In this document: positions 1 through 8,190 of the stretch, piece by piece
Layout: each line of letters starts with the position of its first letter
Position numbering within the stretch: position 1 is the first letter of the stretch
From: a virus
IMG/VR virus record: IMGVR_UViG_3300032316_001554
Location: 1-23,063 of that record
DNA length: 23,063 nt
Strand: one strand, 5' to 3'
Notes under the pieces: model-generated
Told to the model about the DNA's origin: nothing
The model's input: only the letters and a program-made list of their open reading frames with translations
The model's database searches: none
Translations under genes and position numbers: made by a program

Positions 1-3000
1 AAGCCATTTTCCGTGCCACCGGGATAAATGACCTTCGCCAACTTCCCGCTCGCGTAATACCGATACCCGATCGTCTTTGCTGCCTCGGTGTAACTGGTCA
101 CGCGATTGAGGCCGTCGTATGTCCGCGTGATAGTCCCGTTCCCGCCCTCGTTGAGCGAGAGGAGGTTTCCGTTGGCATCGTAGCCGGTGTAGTTCACCGT
201 AGTGCCGCCCGCGCCGGCATACATCGCGCTGGCTAGCCGTCCGGTGCCCGCGTTGTAGTTGAAGGTCGCTTTGTCGCCGCTCGGCTCGGTATGCGTGGCG
301 ACCCGCCCGTTCTTCGTGTGGGTCGTCGTCGTGGTCTGTCCAGTGGGCAAGACCACCGTTGTGCGCCGTCCCAGTGCATCGTAGCCGAACTCGAAGGTGG
401 CTCCCTTGCGGTCTGTAACAAACCGCAAACGCCCCGCCGCATCGTATTCGCTCGTCACCGTTCGCCCATCCGCCTCGGTCTTCACGGTGCGAGGCTTGCC
501 CCCGCCCGTGGTGTCGTAAACGAACCCCTCGTTCCGCGTTCCCGAATTCGCCCCGGGGTTCTGCGTCGAAGTCACCCGGCTGTCCCCGTCGTAGAAAAAC
601 TTCGTCGTTCGCGACGCGGGCCGCTGCGTTTCTGCGAGGTCGCCGTTGGCCTTGCGGACAAACGTAGTCGTGCGGTTGGCTGCATCCTTGGCGGTGGAAG
701 CCCAGTCTCGGCTGTCGTAGGCCGTTTCCTCGACCGTAACATTGTTGAGCTTTTTCAGCCGCACCTTGTCGGTCGGGTTGTAGGTGAGCGATTGCACCGG
801 ACGCTGCCCCGCATTGTCGGCGGGCGGGGTGATCGTGGCCACGCGCGCTTGGTTGTCGAAGGTCGCATTCGCGGTCGCTGCCACGCCGCTCGTGTCCGCC
901 GTCTCCCCGGTGCGCTGCCGCCGCTTGTTGTAAGTGAACGAGGTCATCCTCCCATTCGCATCCACCACGGAATCCAGATTGCCTTGGGCGGAGTAGTTTT
1001 GATTCAACGAGAACCCGCCCGGCAGAGTCGTGATGTCCGGCTGGCCGAGGGTGTCGTAGGTCTTGGTCGTCACCAACCCATCGCCATCGGTGATCGTGGA
1101 CACGCGACCGATGGCCGCTCCGCTCGCTGTGTATGTGTAGGTCGTCGTGGACTGCTCGGCGGTGCCCTTAGCCGCGATCACGCTTTGCGGGCGGTCCTTC
1201 GCGGCCTCCGGTCCGCTCGCGAAGTAGACATAATCCGTCTGCACGCCGTTCGGATCGATGACGAGGTCAAGACGGTTCAGGCTGTCGTAAGCCATGAGGG
1301 TGCTGCCACCGCCGCGCGGATGGTCGACGCGCGTCAGGTTGTGCGCGGCATCGTAGGTGTAGGCTGTCGTCTCGCTCGCCCCGCTTGTGCGGGTGACAAC
1401 GCGATCCTGGCCATCGTAGGTCATCGAGGTCGTATTGCCCTCCGGATCGCGTGAACCCGCCGGCCGTAACCGCTCGTCGTAGAAGTAGCGGGTGATGCCC
1501 CCCTGCGGGTTCACCTCGAAATTTTCGCGGCCCGTGTAGTAGAGGCGGAAGGCCTTATTTGTGTCCCCATGGAGGAACTGCCGCTCCACGCGCCCAAGGC
1601 TGTCCCACACATTTTGGGTAATCGTTTCGCCATCGTGATTGCGCAGGCGCACGATGCGGTGTTGCCCGGGGGTTGTGCCACCGGGATCTCCCGCCACGCT
1701 GTAGTCGAAATAGGAGACCTTGCCCTCAGGATCCGTCACGCTGGTCAAATTCCAATTCGTCGTATCGTAGCCGAAAGTGACACTGCGCGAAGGAGAGGTA
1801 GAATCCGTCACGCTGGTGATGCGCGTGCCGTTGTAGGCAAACGTATAGCGCCGACCGCCGGCGTCCTGCACGTAGTTGAGCGTATTGTTGGTGTTGTAAG
1901 CGAAAGTCATCGCCCGGCTATCGACATCCACGATGCGCGTCGCCTTGCCCGCCGTGTCGAATTCGATCGTATTGCCTAATCGCTGCTGGAGCCGGTAGGT
2001 GCCGTCGGTTGCCGTGGTCAGGATCATTGTCGATCCCGGAGGCGCCGTGAAGGAGCCGTCCGGTTGTTTGATAAATTGGAAGATGTCTTTGCCCATGCGC
2101 ACCGAGACCGCGTTGTCCTTCATCTGGTCCACAAACCATCCAACCGCCAGCGTGGCCACGCCCCACTCCTTCGGCGAGGCGTCCCTGCGGTAGAGGTCGG
2201 ATGCCGCCACGATTGCGACGAGGAACGCCGCAGCCTGCTGGGGCGACCCCATGCCGAGCGCCTCCTCGGAGGCAGTGCGCGCCACGGCACGGATGTGTAA
2301 ATTGTGCATCCACCCGAAGCCCAGATTCTGCTCGTCCCGCGCGGCCATGGTCGAGGAGTAGTTCCGCGTAAAGGCCAGTCCGCGCGGTGCGCCCTCGGTT
2401 CCAGTCGCCATGTCCTCGGCGGCAAAAACAAACGCCCCGGTGGCCATATCCACCGGATCGCCGGCATAAAGCCTGGTTGTGATCACCGGCGGCGCTGCGG
2501 ATTTCACCACAACCGACGAAGGCTTGTGCGTGGAAACTGGGTTGTAAGAAAAGCTGGTGGAGATGGTTGGCGACCGCACTGTTCCTATGGTTGTTCCATA
2601 GCCTCCGCTGTATCCCCCGCTAATGATCATGCCAGCGATGTTCGGGCTGCGAATTACCCAGCCCGAGCCGCTCCAAATGCCCTGGGAGATTGTGCCATTG
2701 GCAGGCAGGAAAAGCTGGGCCTGTCTGTTGTTGATCAGCCACTCAAAGTTGTCCCGAACCGGTCGGTCGGTCCAAGACTCGCCTTCGTCGCGGATGCCGT
2801 TGTTGTTGGCATCCGTGAATTCCCCAAGATCGGGAACCCCGTTGGTGCCGGTGTAGGCCGAGCCGGTCAGTTGCGGTTTGATCGCCGCCCAGTTCAGCGC
2901 TTTGGCCAGGAAGAGTTTCTGACCGCCCGAGCCCTTGTTCGCCTCGCGCAGGATGTTGACCGTGGAAACCGCGTCATAAGGTGTGCCGTCCGTTTTCACC

Positions 3001-4790
3001 TGCATCTGCTGGATGACTCCGTGCTCCAAGGCGCTGGCGAAAAGCGACCCAAGGTGAAAAAGATTCTCCCAGCGGCCGTCGTCCTCCACGCCGTCATCCG
3101 CGCGGTCACTGGAAAACTGCAATCCCACATCCACATAAAATCCCGCCTCCTGCGCCATGCGTCCGAAACGGTGGTGGTAAAGAGGAATAATGCGGTTCTG
3201 CGAGGCGATCAAACGGTTGGCTGTCGCGGTCTGGCTGAGCCAAGTGAGCCCCATGATGTTGAGAATTTCCGTGCGCACCTCGCGGGATTCGTCGGGCTTG
3301 TTGGCATCCTTGTAGGCTTTAAGCTTTTCCTGCCTTTTGGAGAGCAGCCGTTCCGAGGCATCGAACCCGTAGATGATCGCATACGAGCAAGCGTCCCCGC
3401 TGGAAGTCTGCTTTGAATAGTTTTTGGTCTCGGCTTGGTTCCCGACACCGCCGCCGGGGTGGGTTATGGAAATGGTGAGGTCCATCGTTGTGGCCGACCC
3501 GAGCGATCCGGTGTCCGCCAGCGTGTCGTCATCGAACCGCAACTCGGCGGAACTCCCGTTGAAGGTGAGTGTGACTTTGCGCCCCCGCAAATCAGCAGTG
3601 GGCAACTCGTAGTCCAGACCATCGGCGGCTGTGGAACGGAACCTCACCTTCGACTTGTAGGCCGCGAAAGACGCGTCATCCACCGAGTCGAAAAAGATCG
3701 GGGCAACTTGTCCGTAGAAGAACGAGGGCTGCCATGCCTCCGCCAGCGATGCGGCCGTCACCGGTATGATAGAGCGCCCTTGGACCAGATCCCGGAGGCC
3801 GACCGCGCCGAACGTCGACCGCAACGCAGCCGCGCGATCCCGGAGGTAGTTGCCCGTCGCGTTGGTGTTCATGCCAACCACCGAGTTGGTATCGGCCGCC
3901 CCGGCAGCCGCCCCAAGCAAGGCGGCACGCGAATAGCCGGAGTTGGTGGCAAGGTTGGCCTCCGCACCCTTTGCGTATCTCTTAAACGAAGGATCCATGA
4001 CGCTGTAGGTCCCGCCGCCATCGAAGGTGATTGCCACGAACACCCTGTCGAAGAGCACGTAGGAATCCGGCTCATTGGGGTCATGGGCAGTCCTTCCGCT
4101 GAAGGCGGCCGTTCCGGATCCGAGCCCATCGAGGAATATCTTTGCGAAGGTCAGCCGCTTGGCGGCTTTCTGACTTAATCCCGGATTGTAGGGCGATGGT
4201 GTGCCGAAAACTTCCTGGTGGGATTTGCCCGGGAACGGTTCATCGGCCAGTCCAAGCCAGTCCCGCAGGTCGTCGTATTTCCGCCAATAGGCCAGTCGCA
4301 CTAACTTGACCGTGGAAGAGGAGTATCCGGCGGCAACCAGCAGATCGCGCAGAAGGGCGCATTGATCGAAGTCGTTGCCCGACCCTTCCAGCAGAGTCAG
4401 TGACGCGCCTTTGACCAGCCCATGGTAGTGTTGGTAGCCGATCGTGTTGCGCACCCAATTGTAAATCCGCAGGGCCTTCGCTGTGGTCGGCTCCCCAGCC
4501 ACCGTCTGGCCTTCCCCGAGGGCCTGAGCGAGCGCTGCCACGTCGGGATCGATCGACGGCGCGGCGGACATTGCCGAGGCAGCTTTGATCGCCGAGACAG
4601 GTCCGGGAAGAATATCTGAGCCCGGACCCATCGGACCGGTTCCGATCGGCAGATCTCCTCCAGGTGCGAGCGAGATGTCCAGCGGTTCATTCTGCCAGAT
4701 CGGGTAATTCTGCGCCTGCGCGCCCGCAACCGGCAGGCCCAGCAAAACCGCCCAAAGTGCCAACCGCATGCTTTTGCCTAGAGTCTTCAT
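1..4790 (-). CDS. Giant secreted RHS/YD-repeat protein with transglutaminase-like N-terminal region (C-terminus beyond left edge)
   Basis: The frame opens at ATG 4788-4790 and stays in register to base 3, giving about 1596 codons in the window with the C-terminus missing. Residues 1-26 form a signal peptide ending AGAQAQ. Residues about 105-160 resemble the transglutaminase-like fold (IYNWVRNTIGYQ, then SGNDFDQCALLRDLL), but the position where the catalytic Cys normally sits is not Cys. Around residues 775-870 a DUF6531-like segment (GDPVDMATGAFVF, GFGWMHNL) introduces the RHS part. From about residue 930 onward YD repeats follow (TYDSLNRL, YDALGRRT, TYDGLNRV). By family knowledge such proteins form a cage-like shell that can hold a C-terminal toxin; the tip is not visible. 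The start lies 4 bases after the stop of the preceding gene, which suggests coupled translation. RHS identity is secure; toxin function is inference. Confidence 0.93.
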   Translation of the reverse strand, partial: MKTLGKSMRLALWAVLLGLPVAGAQAQNYPIWQNEPLDISLAPGGDLPIGTGPMGPGSDILPGPVSAIKAASAMSAAPSIDPDVAALAQALGEGQTVAGEPTTAKALRIYNWVRNTIGYQHYHGLVKGASLTLLEGSGNDFDQCALLRDLLVAAGYSSSTVKLVRLAYWRKYDDLRDWLGLADEPFPGKSHQEVFGTPSPYNPGLSQKAAKRLTFAKIFLDGLGSGTAAFSGRTAHDPNEPDSYVLFDRVFVAITFDGGGTYSVMDPSFKRYAKGAEANLATNSGYSRAALLGAAAGAADTNSVVGMNTNATGNYLRDRAAALRSTFGAVGLRDLVQGRSIIPVTAASLAEAWQPSFFYGQVAPIFFDSVDDASFAAYKSKVRFRSTAADGLDYELPTADLRGRKVTLTFNGSSAELRFDDDTLADTGSLGSATTMDLTISITHPGGGVGNQAETKNYSKQTSSGDACSYAIIYGFDASERLLSKRQEKLKAYKDANKPDESREVRTEILNIMGLTWLSQTATANRLIASQNRIIPLYHHRFGRMAQEAGFYVDVGLQFSSDRADDGVEDDGRWENLFHLGSLFASALEHGVIQQMQVKTDGTPYDAVSTVNILREANKGSGGQKLFLAKALNWAAIKPQLTGSAYTGTNGVPDLGEFTDANNNGIRDEGESWTDRPVRDNFEWLINNRQAQLFLPANGTISQGIWSGSGWVIRSPNIAGMIISGGYSGGYGTTIGTVRSPTISTSFSYNPVSTHKPSSVVVKSAAPPVITTRLYAGDPVDMATGAFVFAAEDMATGTEGAPRGLAFTRNYSSTMAARDEQNLGFGWMHNLHIRAVARTASEEALGMGSPQQAAAFLVAIVAASDLYRRDASPKEWGVATLAVGWFVDQMKDNAVSVRMGKDIFQFIKQPDGSFTAPPGSTMILTTATDGTYRLQQRLGNTIEFDTAGKATRIVDVDSRAMTFAYNTNNTLNYVQDAGGRRYTFAYNGTRITSVTDSTSPSRSVTFGYDTTNWNLTSVTDPEGKVSYFDYSVAGDPGGTTPGQHRIVRLRNHDGETITQNVWDSLGRVERQFLHGDTNKAFRLYYTGRENFEVNPQGGITRYFYDERLRPAGSRDPEGNTTSMTYDGQDRVVTRTSGASETTAYTYDAAHNLTRVDHPRGGGSTLMAYDSLNRLDLVIDPNGVQTDYVYFASGPEAAKDRPQSVIAAKGTAEQSTTTYTYTASGAAIGRVSTITDGDGLVTTKTYDTLGQPDITTLPGGFSLNQNYSAQGNLDSVVDANGRMTSFTYNKRRQRTGETADTSGVAATANATFDNQARVATITPPADNAGQRPVQSLTYNPTDKVRLKKLNNVTVEETAYDSRDWASTAKDAANRTTTFVRKANGDLAETQRPASRTTKFFYDGDSRVTSTQNPGANSGTRNEGFVYDTTGGGKPRTVKTEADGRTVTSEYDAAGRLRFVTDRKGATFEFGYDALGRRTTVVLPTGQTTTTTHTKNGRVATHTEPSGDKATFNYNAGTGRLASAMYAGAGGTTVNYTGYDANGNLLSLNEGGNGTITRTYDGLNRVTSYTEAAKTIGYRYYASGKLAKVIYPGGTENG

Positions 4791-4794
4791 GGCC

Positions 4795-5505
4795 TCAAGG
4801 GTTCCCGTCCCCCGTGGTGCTTTGCACATTGCCGCCGTCGTCATAGCCAAACCCTTCCGCCGCGCCGGCACCTGTTTGCGCTGCGCCGAGCTGGCCAACC
4901 AAATCGTATTGGAAATTCAACCGCACCGTGCCGTCGTCCACCCCGTCGCCATCCGTGTCAGCCTTGGTCGGATCAGTCGCCGCCTCCCATTCCTCCAGGT
5001 TGGTCAAACCATCGCCATCGGGATCGGCGGAGCTGGTCTGCGCGCTGGTCCCGAAATACCGGATTTCCCAATCATCGGGCAACCCGTCGCCGTCGGTATC
5101 GGCAGCGGAGAAAGGGTCGGTGCCCAGCTGCAATTCTTCGAGATTACCGATGCCATCTCCATCAAAGTCCGCCAACTCGGCATTATTGGTTGGACTGTCG
5201 CTATACCTCAGCCGCAGAAAAAACCTGTCGCCTGTCGAGGTAAAACCCCATTCCTTTACTGATTCGTCACCAGACTCGACGATCGGCACATACAGCCATG
5301 GCTGCATCAAATTCTCGGAGTGCTGGATGAAATAGGTGCGTCCAGACTTACCAAACCATTTGAAGCGAAAAATTCCATTCTCACTGTCATGCTCGAGCAA
5401 GCTGCCCTCATTCAAGTCAGATGCCGTCTGCGCCAGCATCTGTGTATCCGGCATAAGCAACATGCACCAAAGAAGCAGAGGAAATAATCGGCTGTGAGTC
5501 TTCAT
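4795..5505 (-). CDS. Secreted thrombospondin type 3 (DxDGDG) repeat protein
   Basis: 236 aa. Residues 1-25 are a signal peptide (charged start, Leu/Met-rich core, MLAQTA). The middle segment (FKWFGKSGRTYFIQHSENL, then FFLRLRYSD) matches the beta-rich module that commonly precedes calcium-binding repeats in Verrucomicrobia. Several acidic loops of the form DFDGDG, DTDGDG and DPDGDG follow, each with an NLEE or GTDP companion, as in thrombospondin type 3 calcium-binding repeats. The last 40 residues change character to NFQYDLVGQL and GFGYDDGGNV, which look like a short stretch of YD repeat. The start ATG overlaps the upstream stop (ATGA, 5502-5505), and its own stop is 4 bases before the giant RHS gene, so the three genes are probably one transcript. 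It may be a cell-surface partner of the RHS protein; that role is inference. Confidence 0.85.
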   Translation of the reverse strand: MKTHSRLFPLLLWCMLLMPDTQMLAQTASDLNEGSLLEHDSENGIFRFKWFGKSGRTYFIQHSENLMQPWLYVPIVESGDESVKEWGFTSTGDRFFLRLRYSDSPTNNAELADFDGDGIGNLEELQLGTDPFSAADTDGDGLPDDWEIRYFGTSAQTSSADPDGDGLTNLEEWEAATDPTKADTDGDGVDDGTVRLNFQYDLVGQLGAAQTGAGAAEGFGYDDGGNVQSTTGDGNP

Positions 5506-6320
5506 CGCAGCGACTCTTGGCTAATCGTCTTCAGGCCAAGGCGGTTTGGGGCATGACGACTGCGGATCGGAAAGAATTCCACCACGGAATCCTTCGGCAC
5601 AGGAGGGTGTTCCTTAAGCCATTGCTCCTGCGCTAAGCGGGCCGCTTCGATCTCTTTGTATTCTCGAATAAGATTGTCGCGGTTGGCGTCAAAATACCGA
5701 TGCAAATCATCAATTGCCTGCATCACTTCCTTGGATGCGGGGCTTTTCGCCGTGATCTGCCACGCCGATTTTTCCGTCTGCTGCTGCCGCTGCAGTAAAC
5801 CAAACGGCCAAGGTCGAGGGTGAAATCCGAACGTATTCTCCCCGATGAACGCTTCCCTCGTTTCCTCAAAGTCCTCGCGGCTGCAGTCACCAAGGCCCAT
5901 GAAAAACGAGTAGAGGCTGTCGCCGGTTTCAAAGTCCGACAACTGACTCAGGTAGTGAAAATCAATGGTGGTAAGGAAACTCACCCACTGCCCGTCCTCA
6001 TACCACTCAACCTCCGTGAATTCGTGGTCGTAAACAGTGCATGAGAGAAAAGCATATGCGTATCTTTTGGACTCCAATCGCTGCATTTCCTCAAGTTCGG
6101 CAGCCGTGGGAGGGGCCTCTGGTGTCACAATCGCCGGCGCTGGCACGGGCGTGGGCTTTAGCACCGGCGTGACGACACGATTGTAGATTATGAAACGCGG
6201 ACCAAGATCAACCTCCTGGCTGTCCAATACCCGCAACGGTGCGGCAGGACAGAACAAGGCCCCAACAAAAAGAACAGCGACCGTGGCGGCGGCTGTCACA
6301 GAGGCTTGGGGGAAAGCCAT
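5502..6320 (-). CDS. Secreted protein of unknown function, first gene of the RHS unit
   Basis: 272 aa, not recognised. Residues 1-27 are a signal peptide with an Ala/Val-rich core and an AAP boundary. A Pro-rich linker (residues about 50-75, TPVLKPTPVPAPAIVTPEAPP) leads to a helical segment (AAELEEMQRLESKRYAY) and then a mixed domain rich in aromatic and acidic residues. The last third is strongly helical and charged (SKEVMQAIDDLHRYFDANRDNLIREYKEIEAARLAQEQWLKEH), possibly a coiled coil. The ATG at 6318-6320 is supported by an AAGGTG ribosome-binding site seven bases upstream. Its stop overlaps the next start by ATGA. Placement at the head of a three-gene unit and the signal peptide point to an envelope or periplasmic role; no enzymatic motif is visible. 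Confidence 0.75.
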   Translation of the reverse strand: MAFPQASVTAAATVAVLFVGALFCPAAPLRVLDSQEVDLGPRFIIYNRVVTPVLKPTPVPAPAIVTPEAPPTAAELEEMQRLESKRYAYAFLSCTVYDHEFTEVEWYEDGQWVSFLTTIDFHYLSQLSDFETGDSLYSFFMGLGDCSREDFEETREAFIGENTFGFHPRPWPFGLLQRQQQTEKSAWQITAKSPASKEVMQAIDDLHRYFDANRDNLIREYKEIEAARLAQEQWLKEHPPVPKDSVVEFFPIRSRHAPNRLGLKTISQESLR

Positions 6321-6327
6321 ACAGAAT

Positions 6328-6333
6328 CACCTT
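6328..6333 (-). promoter_or_regulatory. Ribosome-binding site of the three-gene RHS unit
   Basis: On the minus strand AAGGTG lies seven bases before the ATG at 6320. It is one of the few good Shine-Dalgarno matches in this window and supports that start. Confidence 0.5.
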
Positions 6334-6436
6334 GGGGATCTTATCGCAACGGGGCAAGCTGCAATTATCTGCCCGCGATTATTTGTTTGAATGCTGGGCG
6401 TGCACAGCCCGCCGCCAAATTTCCAACCTCACGCGA

Positions 6437-6464
6437 TTGACGCAATGCTCATGGATGCTATTTA
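6437..6464 (+). promoter_or_regulatory. Weak promoter candidate before the 98-aa gene
   Basis: TTGACG (6437-6442) and TATTTA (6459-6464) are separated by 16 bases. The -10 match is only partial, and it sits so close to the ATG at 6471 that a transcript from here would be nearly leaderless. The AAAGAGA before the ATG could act as a ribosome-binding site only for a transcript starting further upstream. The rest of the divergent gap 6321-6470 shows nothing else. Confidence 0.25.
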
Positions 6465-6470
6465 AAGAGA

Positions 6471-6767
6471 ATGAATGATCCAATCTCTGCTCTGAATAAA
6501 ATCAGCCAACTCCTCAACACCACTATTCGAAACGAGGCGGCCGACAAGAATTCAGTATTCGCCGCCACTGCGATTTTGATTCAACGCTTGCGCGATCACA
6601 AAAGCCACAACAATGAGCAGCTCTCAGGATACTTGCAGGTCAAAATAGCAGAACTGGAATGGCATTCGGCTGCGATGCTTGGATTCGACACTACTAACGG
6701 CCACCCAACCGACCAACACCACCGGTGGGCTTGCGCAGCCATTGATGCGCTCCTTGAGAGCTTCTGA
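6471..6767 (+). CDS. Small hypothetical protein upstream of a HEPN gene
   Basis: 98 aa, not recognised. It is predicted mostly helical and soluble, with no signal peptide or membrane segment. The N-terminal half alternates hydrophobic and charged residues (ISALNKISQLLNTTIRNEA, AATAILIQRLRDHK), and the C-terminus ends in an amphipathic helix (AAIDALLESF). It is followed after 31 bases by a HEPN-domain gene on the same strand, so the two are probably co-transcribed. A small gene directly before a HEPN toxin often encodes an antitoxin or partner; here that is inference from position only. Base composition is AT-richer than the neighbouring phage module. Confidence 0.6.
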   Translation: MNDPISALNKISQLLNTTIRNEAADKNSVFAATAILIQRLRDHKSHNNEQLSGYLQVKIAELEWHSAAMLGFDTTNGHPTDQHHRWACAAIDALLESF

Positions 6768-6798
6768 CCAGGCCCTTTAGCGGGCACACCACCACACT

Positions 6799-7446
6799 AT
6801 GGCCTCTTCAGCATTTAGAGAGTTCCGATACAATGTTCTTGATGCAAAAAGACTACACCAAGTCCACAGGATAGTTTCTAAAGGCAAGCCAGGAAGGAAA
6901 GGTCTTGGACACCTCACGCGGAGCGGAGTCGTGATGCTTTGTGCAGCTTGGGAGCGATATCACGAGTCTGTCATCGTGGAGGCTGTTACTTATTTTACTT
7001 CTACAATTGAGCAGCCCGAGACTCTACCCCTGTCGGTCCGCAAACACCTCAGCAAATTCGCAAAAGAACACATTCACGATCTGAAACCGATGGAGCTGGC
7101 AGGTGATGGTTGGAAGCAGTTGCTTGTCTGGCTCGCCGCTGATGAGGCGGGTAAGCTTAATACGCCGAAAAGCACAAATCTTAGACTTTTATACGAGCGG
7201 TTTTTAGGACTTAATGATGTAACAGATTTTTGGCCAGAAGGGGGTGAGCCAATTGATGTCTTCGTAAAAGAAAGAGGTGACATTGCCCACAACGGCAGAC
7301 AGAGTCCATACATCCCTAACGCGGTTTTGAGCAATTACATCCAGATGGTCGAGGACGTTGTGGCCGCGCATGACAATAGGCTTTGCGACTTTCTGAAGCA
7401 CGCCAGCAAAGCTACTTGTCAGCCATGGCGTCGCACCGCCGAGTAG
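6799..7446 (+). CDS. HEPN-domain protein, RiboL-PSP type (putative RNase or conflict protein)
   Basis: 215 aa. The N-terminal helices (LTRSGVVMLCAAWERYHESVIVEAV, residues about 39-63) match the conserved start of the RiboL-PSP HEPN family, including the W-E-x-Y core. The HEPN signature R-x4-H is present as R159-GDIA-H164, in the helix KERGDIAHNGR. HEPN proteins of this kind are often metal-independent RNases in toxin-antitoxin or anti-phage systems; that function follows from the family and is not shown here. The gene follows a 98-aa gene on the same strand and runs into an RHS-derived scrap on the other strand. Codon use is AT-rich compared with the phage module. A distant relative of the same family lies at 18228-18794. 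The ATG has no clear Shine-Dalgarno sequence. Confidence 0.75.
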   Translation: MASSAFREFRYNVLDAKRLHQVHRIVSKGKPGRKGLGHLTRSGVVMLCAAWERYHESVIVEAVTYFTSTIEQPETLPLSVRKHLSKFAKEHIHDLKPMELAGDGWKQLLVWLAADEAGKLNTPKSTNLRLLYERFLGLNDVTDFWPEGGEPIDVFVKERGDIAHNGRQSPYIPNAVLSNYIQMVEDVVAAHDNRLCDFLKHASKATCQPWRRTAE

Positions 7447-7462
7447 TAGTCACTATTGCACA

Positions 7463-7602
7463 CAACGTCCCGGATCGAGCCGAGGTGGTCGCGGGTGTAG
7501 AAGAACTTGTTGGTTCCCTGCTGCACCCCCTTAAAGGAAATACCGCTGCACCGCCGTGGTGACGGTCCCATTGCGCCGTTCAACGAGCGAGATTCGCCTA
7601 TT
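7463..7602 (-). pseudogene. Remnant of an RHS protein C-terminal core, frameshifted
   Basis: Reading leftwards on the minus strand, one frame gives RRISLVERRNGTVTTAVQRYF and then hits a stop. One extra base later, another frame continues as KGVQQGTNKFFYTRDHLGSIRDVV. Together these match the end of the RHS core, including the DHLGS-R signature. The break near 7535-7540 looks like a single extra T. No start, upstream repeats or tip domain remain, so this is a dead fragment. It has the same orientation as the other RHS pieces in the window. It directly abuts the end of the HEPN gene, which may mark an insertion boundary. Confidence 0.75.
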
Positions 7603-7661
7603 TTCGGCGTGTCACTTATACGAGCGGTCATCGACAAACAAGCAACAACACGAACACCGCT

Positions 7662-8114
7662 CTAGGTCCGACTGGCAGCAGCCTGCTCCTCAAAGGTCCA
7701 GACGCGGAATTCCATGGCTCTAAGCCGTTCCCTCGGCGTTCGTTTTGCGTCCGAGAAGAGTTCATAAGCTGCATTGTAAAGGGCCGGATGGTCTATCTGG
7801 CAAACGCGCTGCCAGACCGCCCCGAATCTGCTGATGGCATTTTCCTGTGCCCAGCGCCATGATCTCTCCCTTGCGAGCGGGATGGCTTGGTCCATGAGCT
7901 CGGCCAGTTGCGCGTTAAGGCTGCCTCTGGCCGCCTCACTGGCGTGATATTCCGGGCAATCTGCAGGCAGGGAAATGCCCCTTTCCGCAATATGCGCAAC
8001 CACAGCTTCGACTAACACGGCCGACTCGGGCTTGTTGTCGTTCTTGGTGATGTGAACAAGAGCCTTTTTGACGGGCTCGCTCACCCTAAGTGACACGGTT
8101 TCAGTGCGTTTCAT
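7662..8114 (-). CDS. Ribbon-helix-helix DNA-binding protein, putative repressor
   Basis: 150 aa. Residues 1-50 (KRTETVSLRVSEPVKKALVHITKNDNKPESAVLVEAVVAHI) have the strand-helix-helix pattern of the Arc/MetJ ribbon-helix-helix fold: an alternating beta strand (TVSLRV) and two helices. The remaining ~100 residues are helical and rich in Arg, Glu and Trp (RERSWRWAQENAISRFGAVWQRV) and are not recognised; they may form an oligomerisation or effector domain. The gene is divergent from the small HTH gene that opens the phage replication module. A perfect inverted repeat covers its own start codon, which suits autorepression and control of the divergent genes. No Shine-Dalgarno sequence is visible before the ATG. 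The repressor role is inferred from fold, site and position. Confidence 0.65.
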   Translation of the reverse strand: MKRTETVSLRVSEPVKKALVHITKNDNKPESAVLVEAVVAHIAERGISLPADCPEYHASEAARGSLNAQLAELMDQAIPLARERSWRWAQENAISRFGAVWQRVCQIDHPALYNAAYELFSDAKRTPRERLRAMEFRVWTFEEQAAASRT

Positions 8115-8126
8115 TGTAAGACAATG
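8112..8126. promoter_or_regulatory. Candidate operator: palindrome over the start codon of the RHH gene
   Basis: CATTGT AAG ACAATG is a perfect six-base inverted repeat with a three-base centre. Its left half contains the complement of the RHH gene's ATG. A TTGACG (8127-8132) that could serve as a plus-strand -35 element directly adjoins it. Binding here would block both the repressor gene and the divergent phage genes. Confidence 0.4.
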
Positions 8127-8190
8127 TTGACGGCGAAAATCTGGAAAATTTTTGCAGCGCTATCAGACTCTGCACCCCCTTTGAAGCACC

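Noticed and set aside
291-1454. Long plus-strand ORF over the RHS gene
   Set aside because: It is antisense to clear YD repeats on the minus strand; its Arg/Gly/Val-rich product is typical of GC-rich shadow frames.
2304-4178. Plus-strand ORFs opposite the RHS N-terminal half
   Set aside because: The minus strand carries signal peptide, transglutaminase-like and DUF6531-like segments in one continuous frame; the plus-strand products show no domain.
8127-8155. Promoter for the small HTH gene with TTGACG as -35
   Set aside because: At 15-17 base spacing only T-rich, poor -10 matches are found, so I note TTGACG only as part of the operator context.
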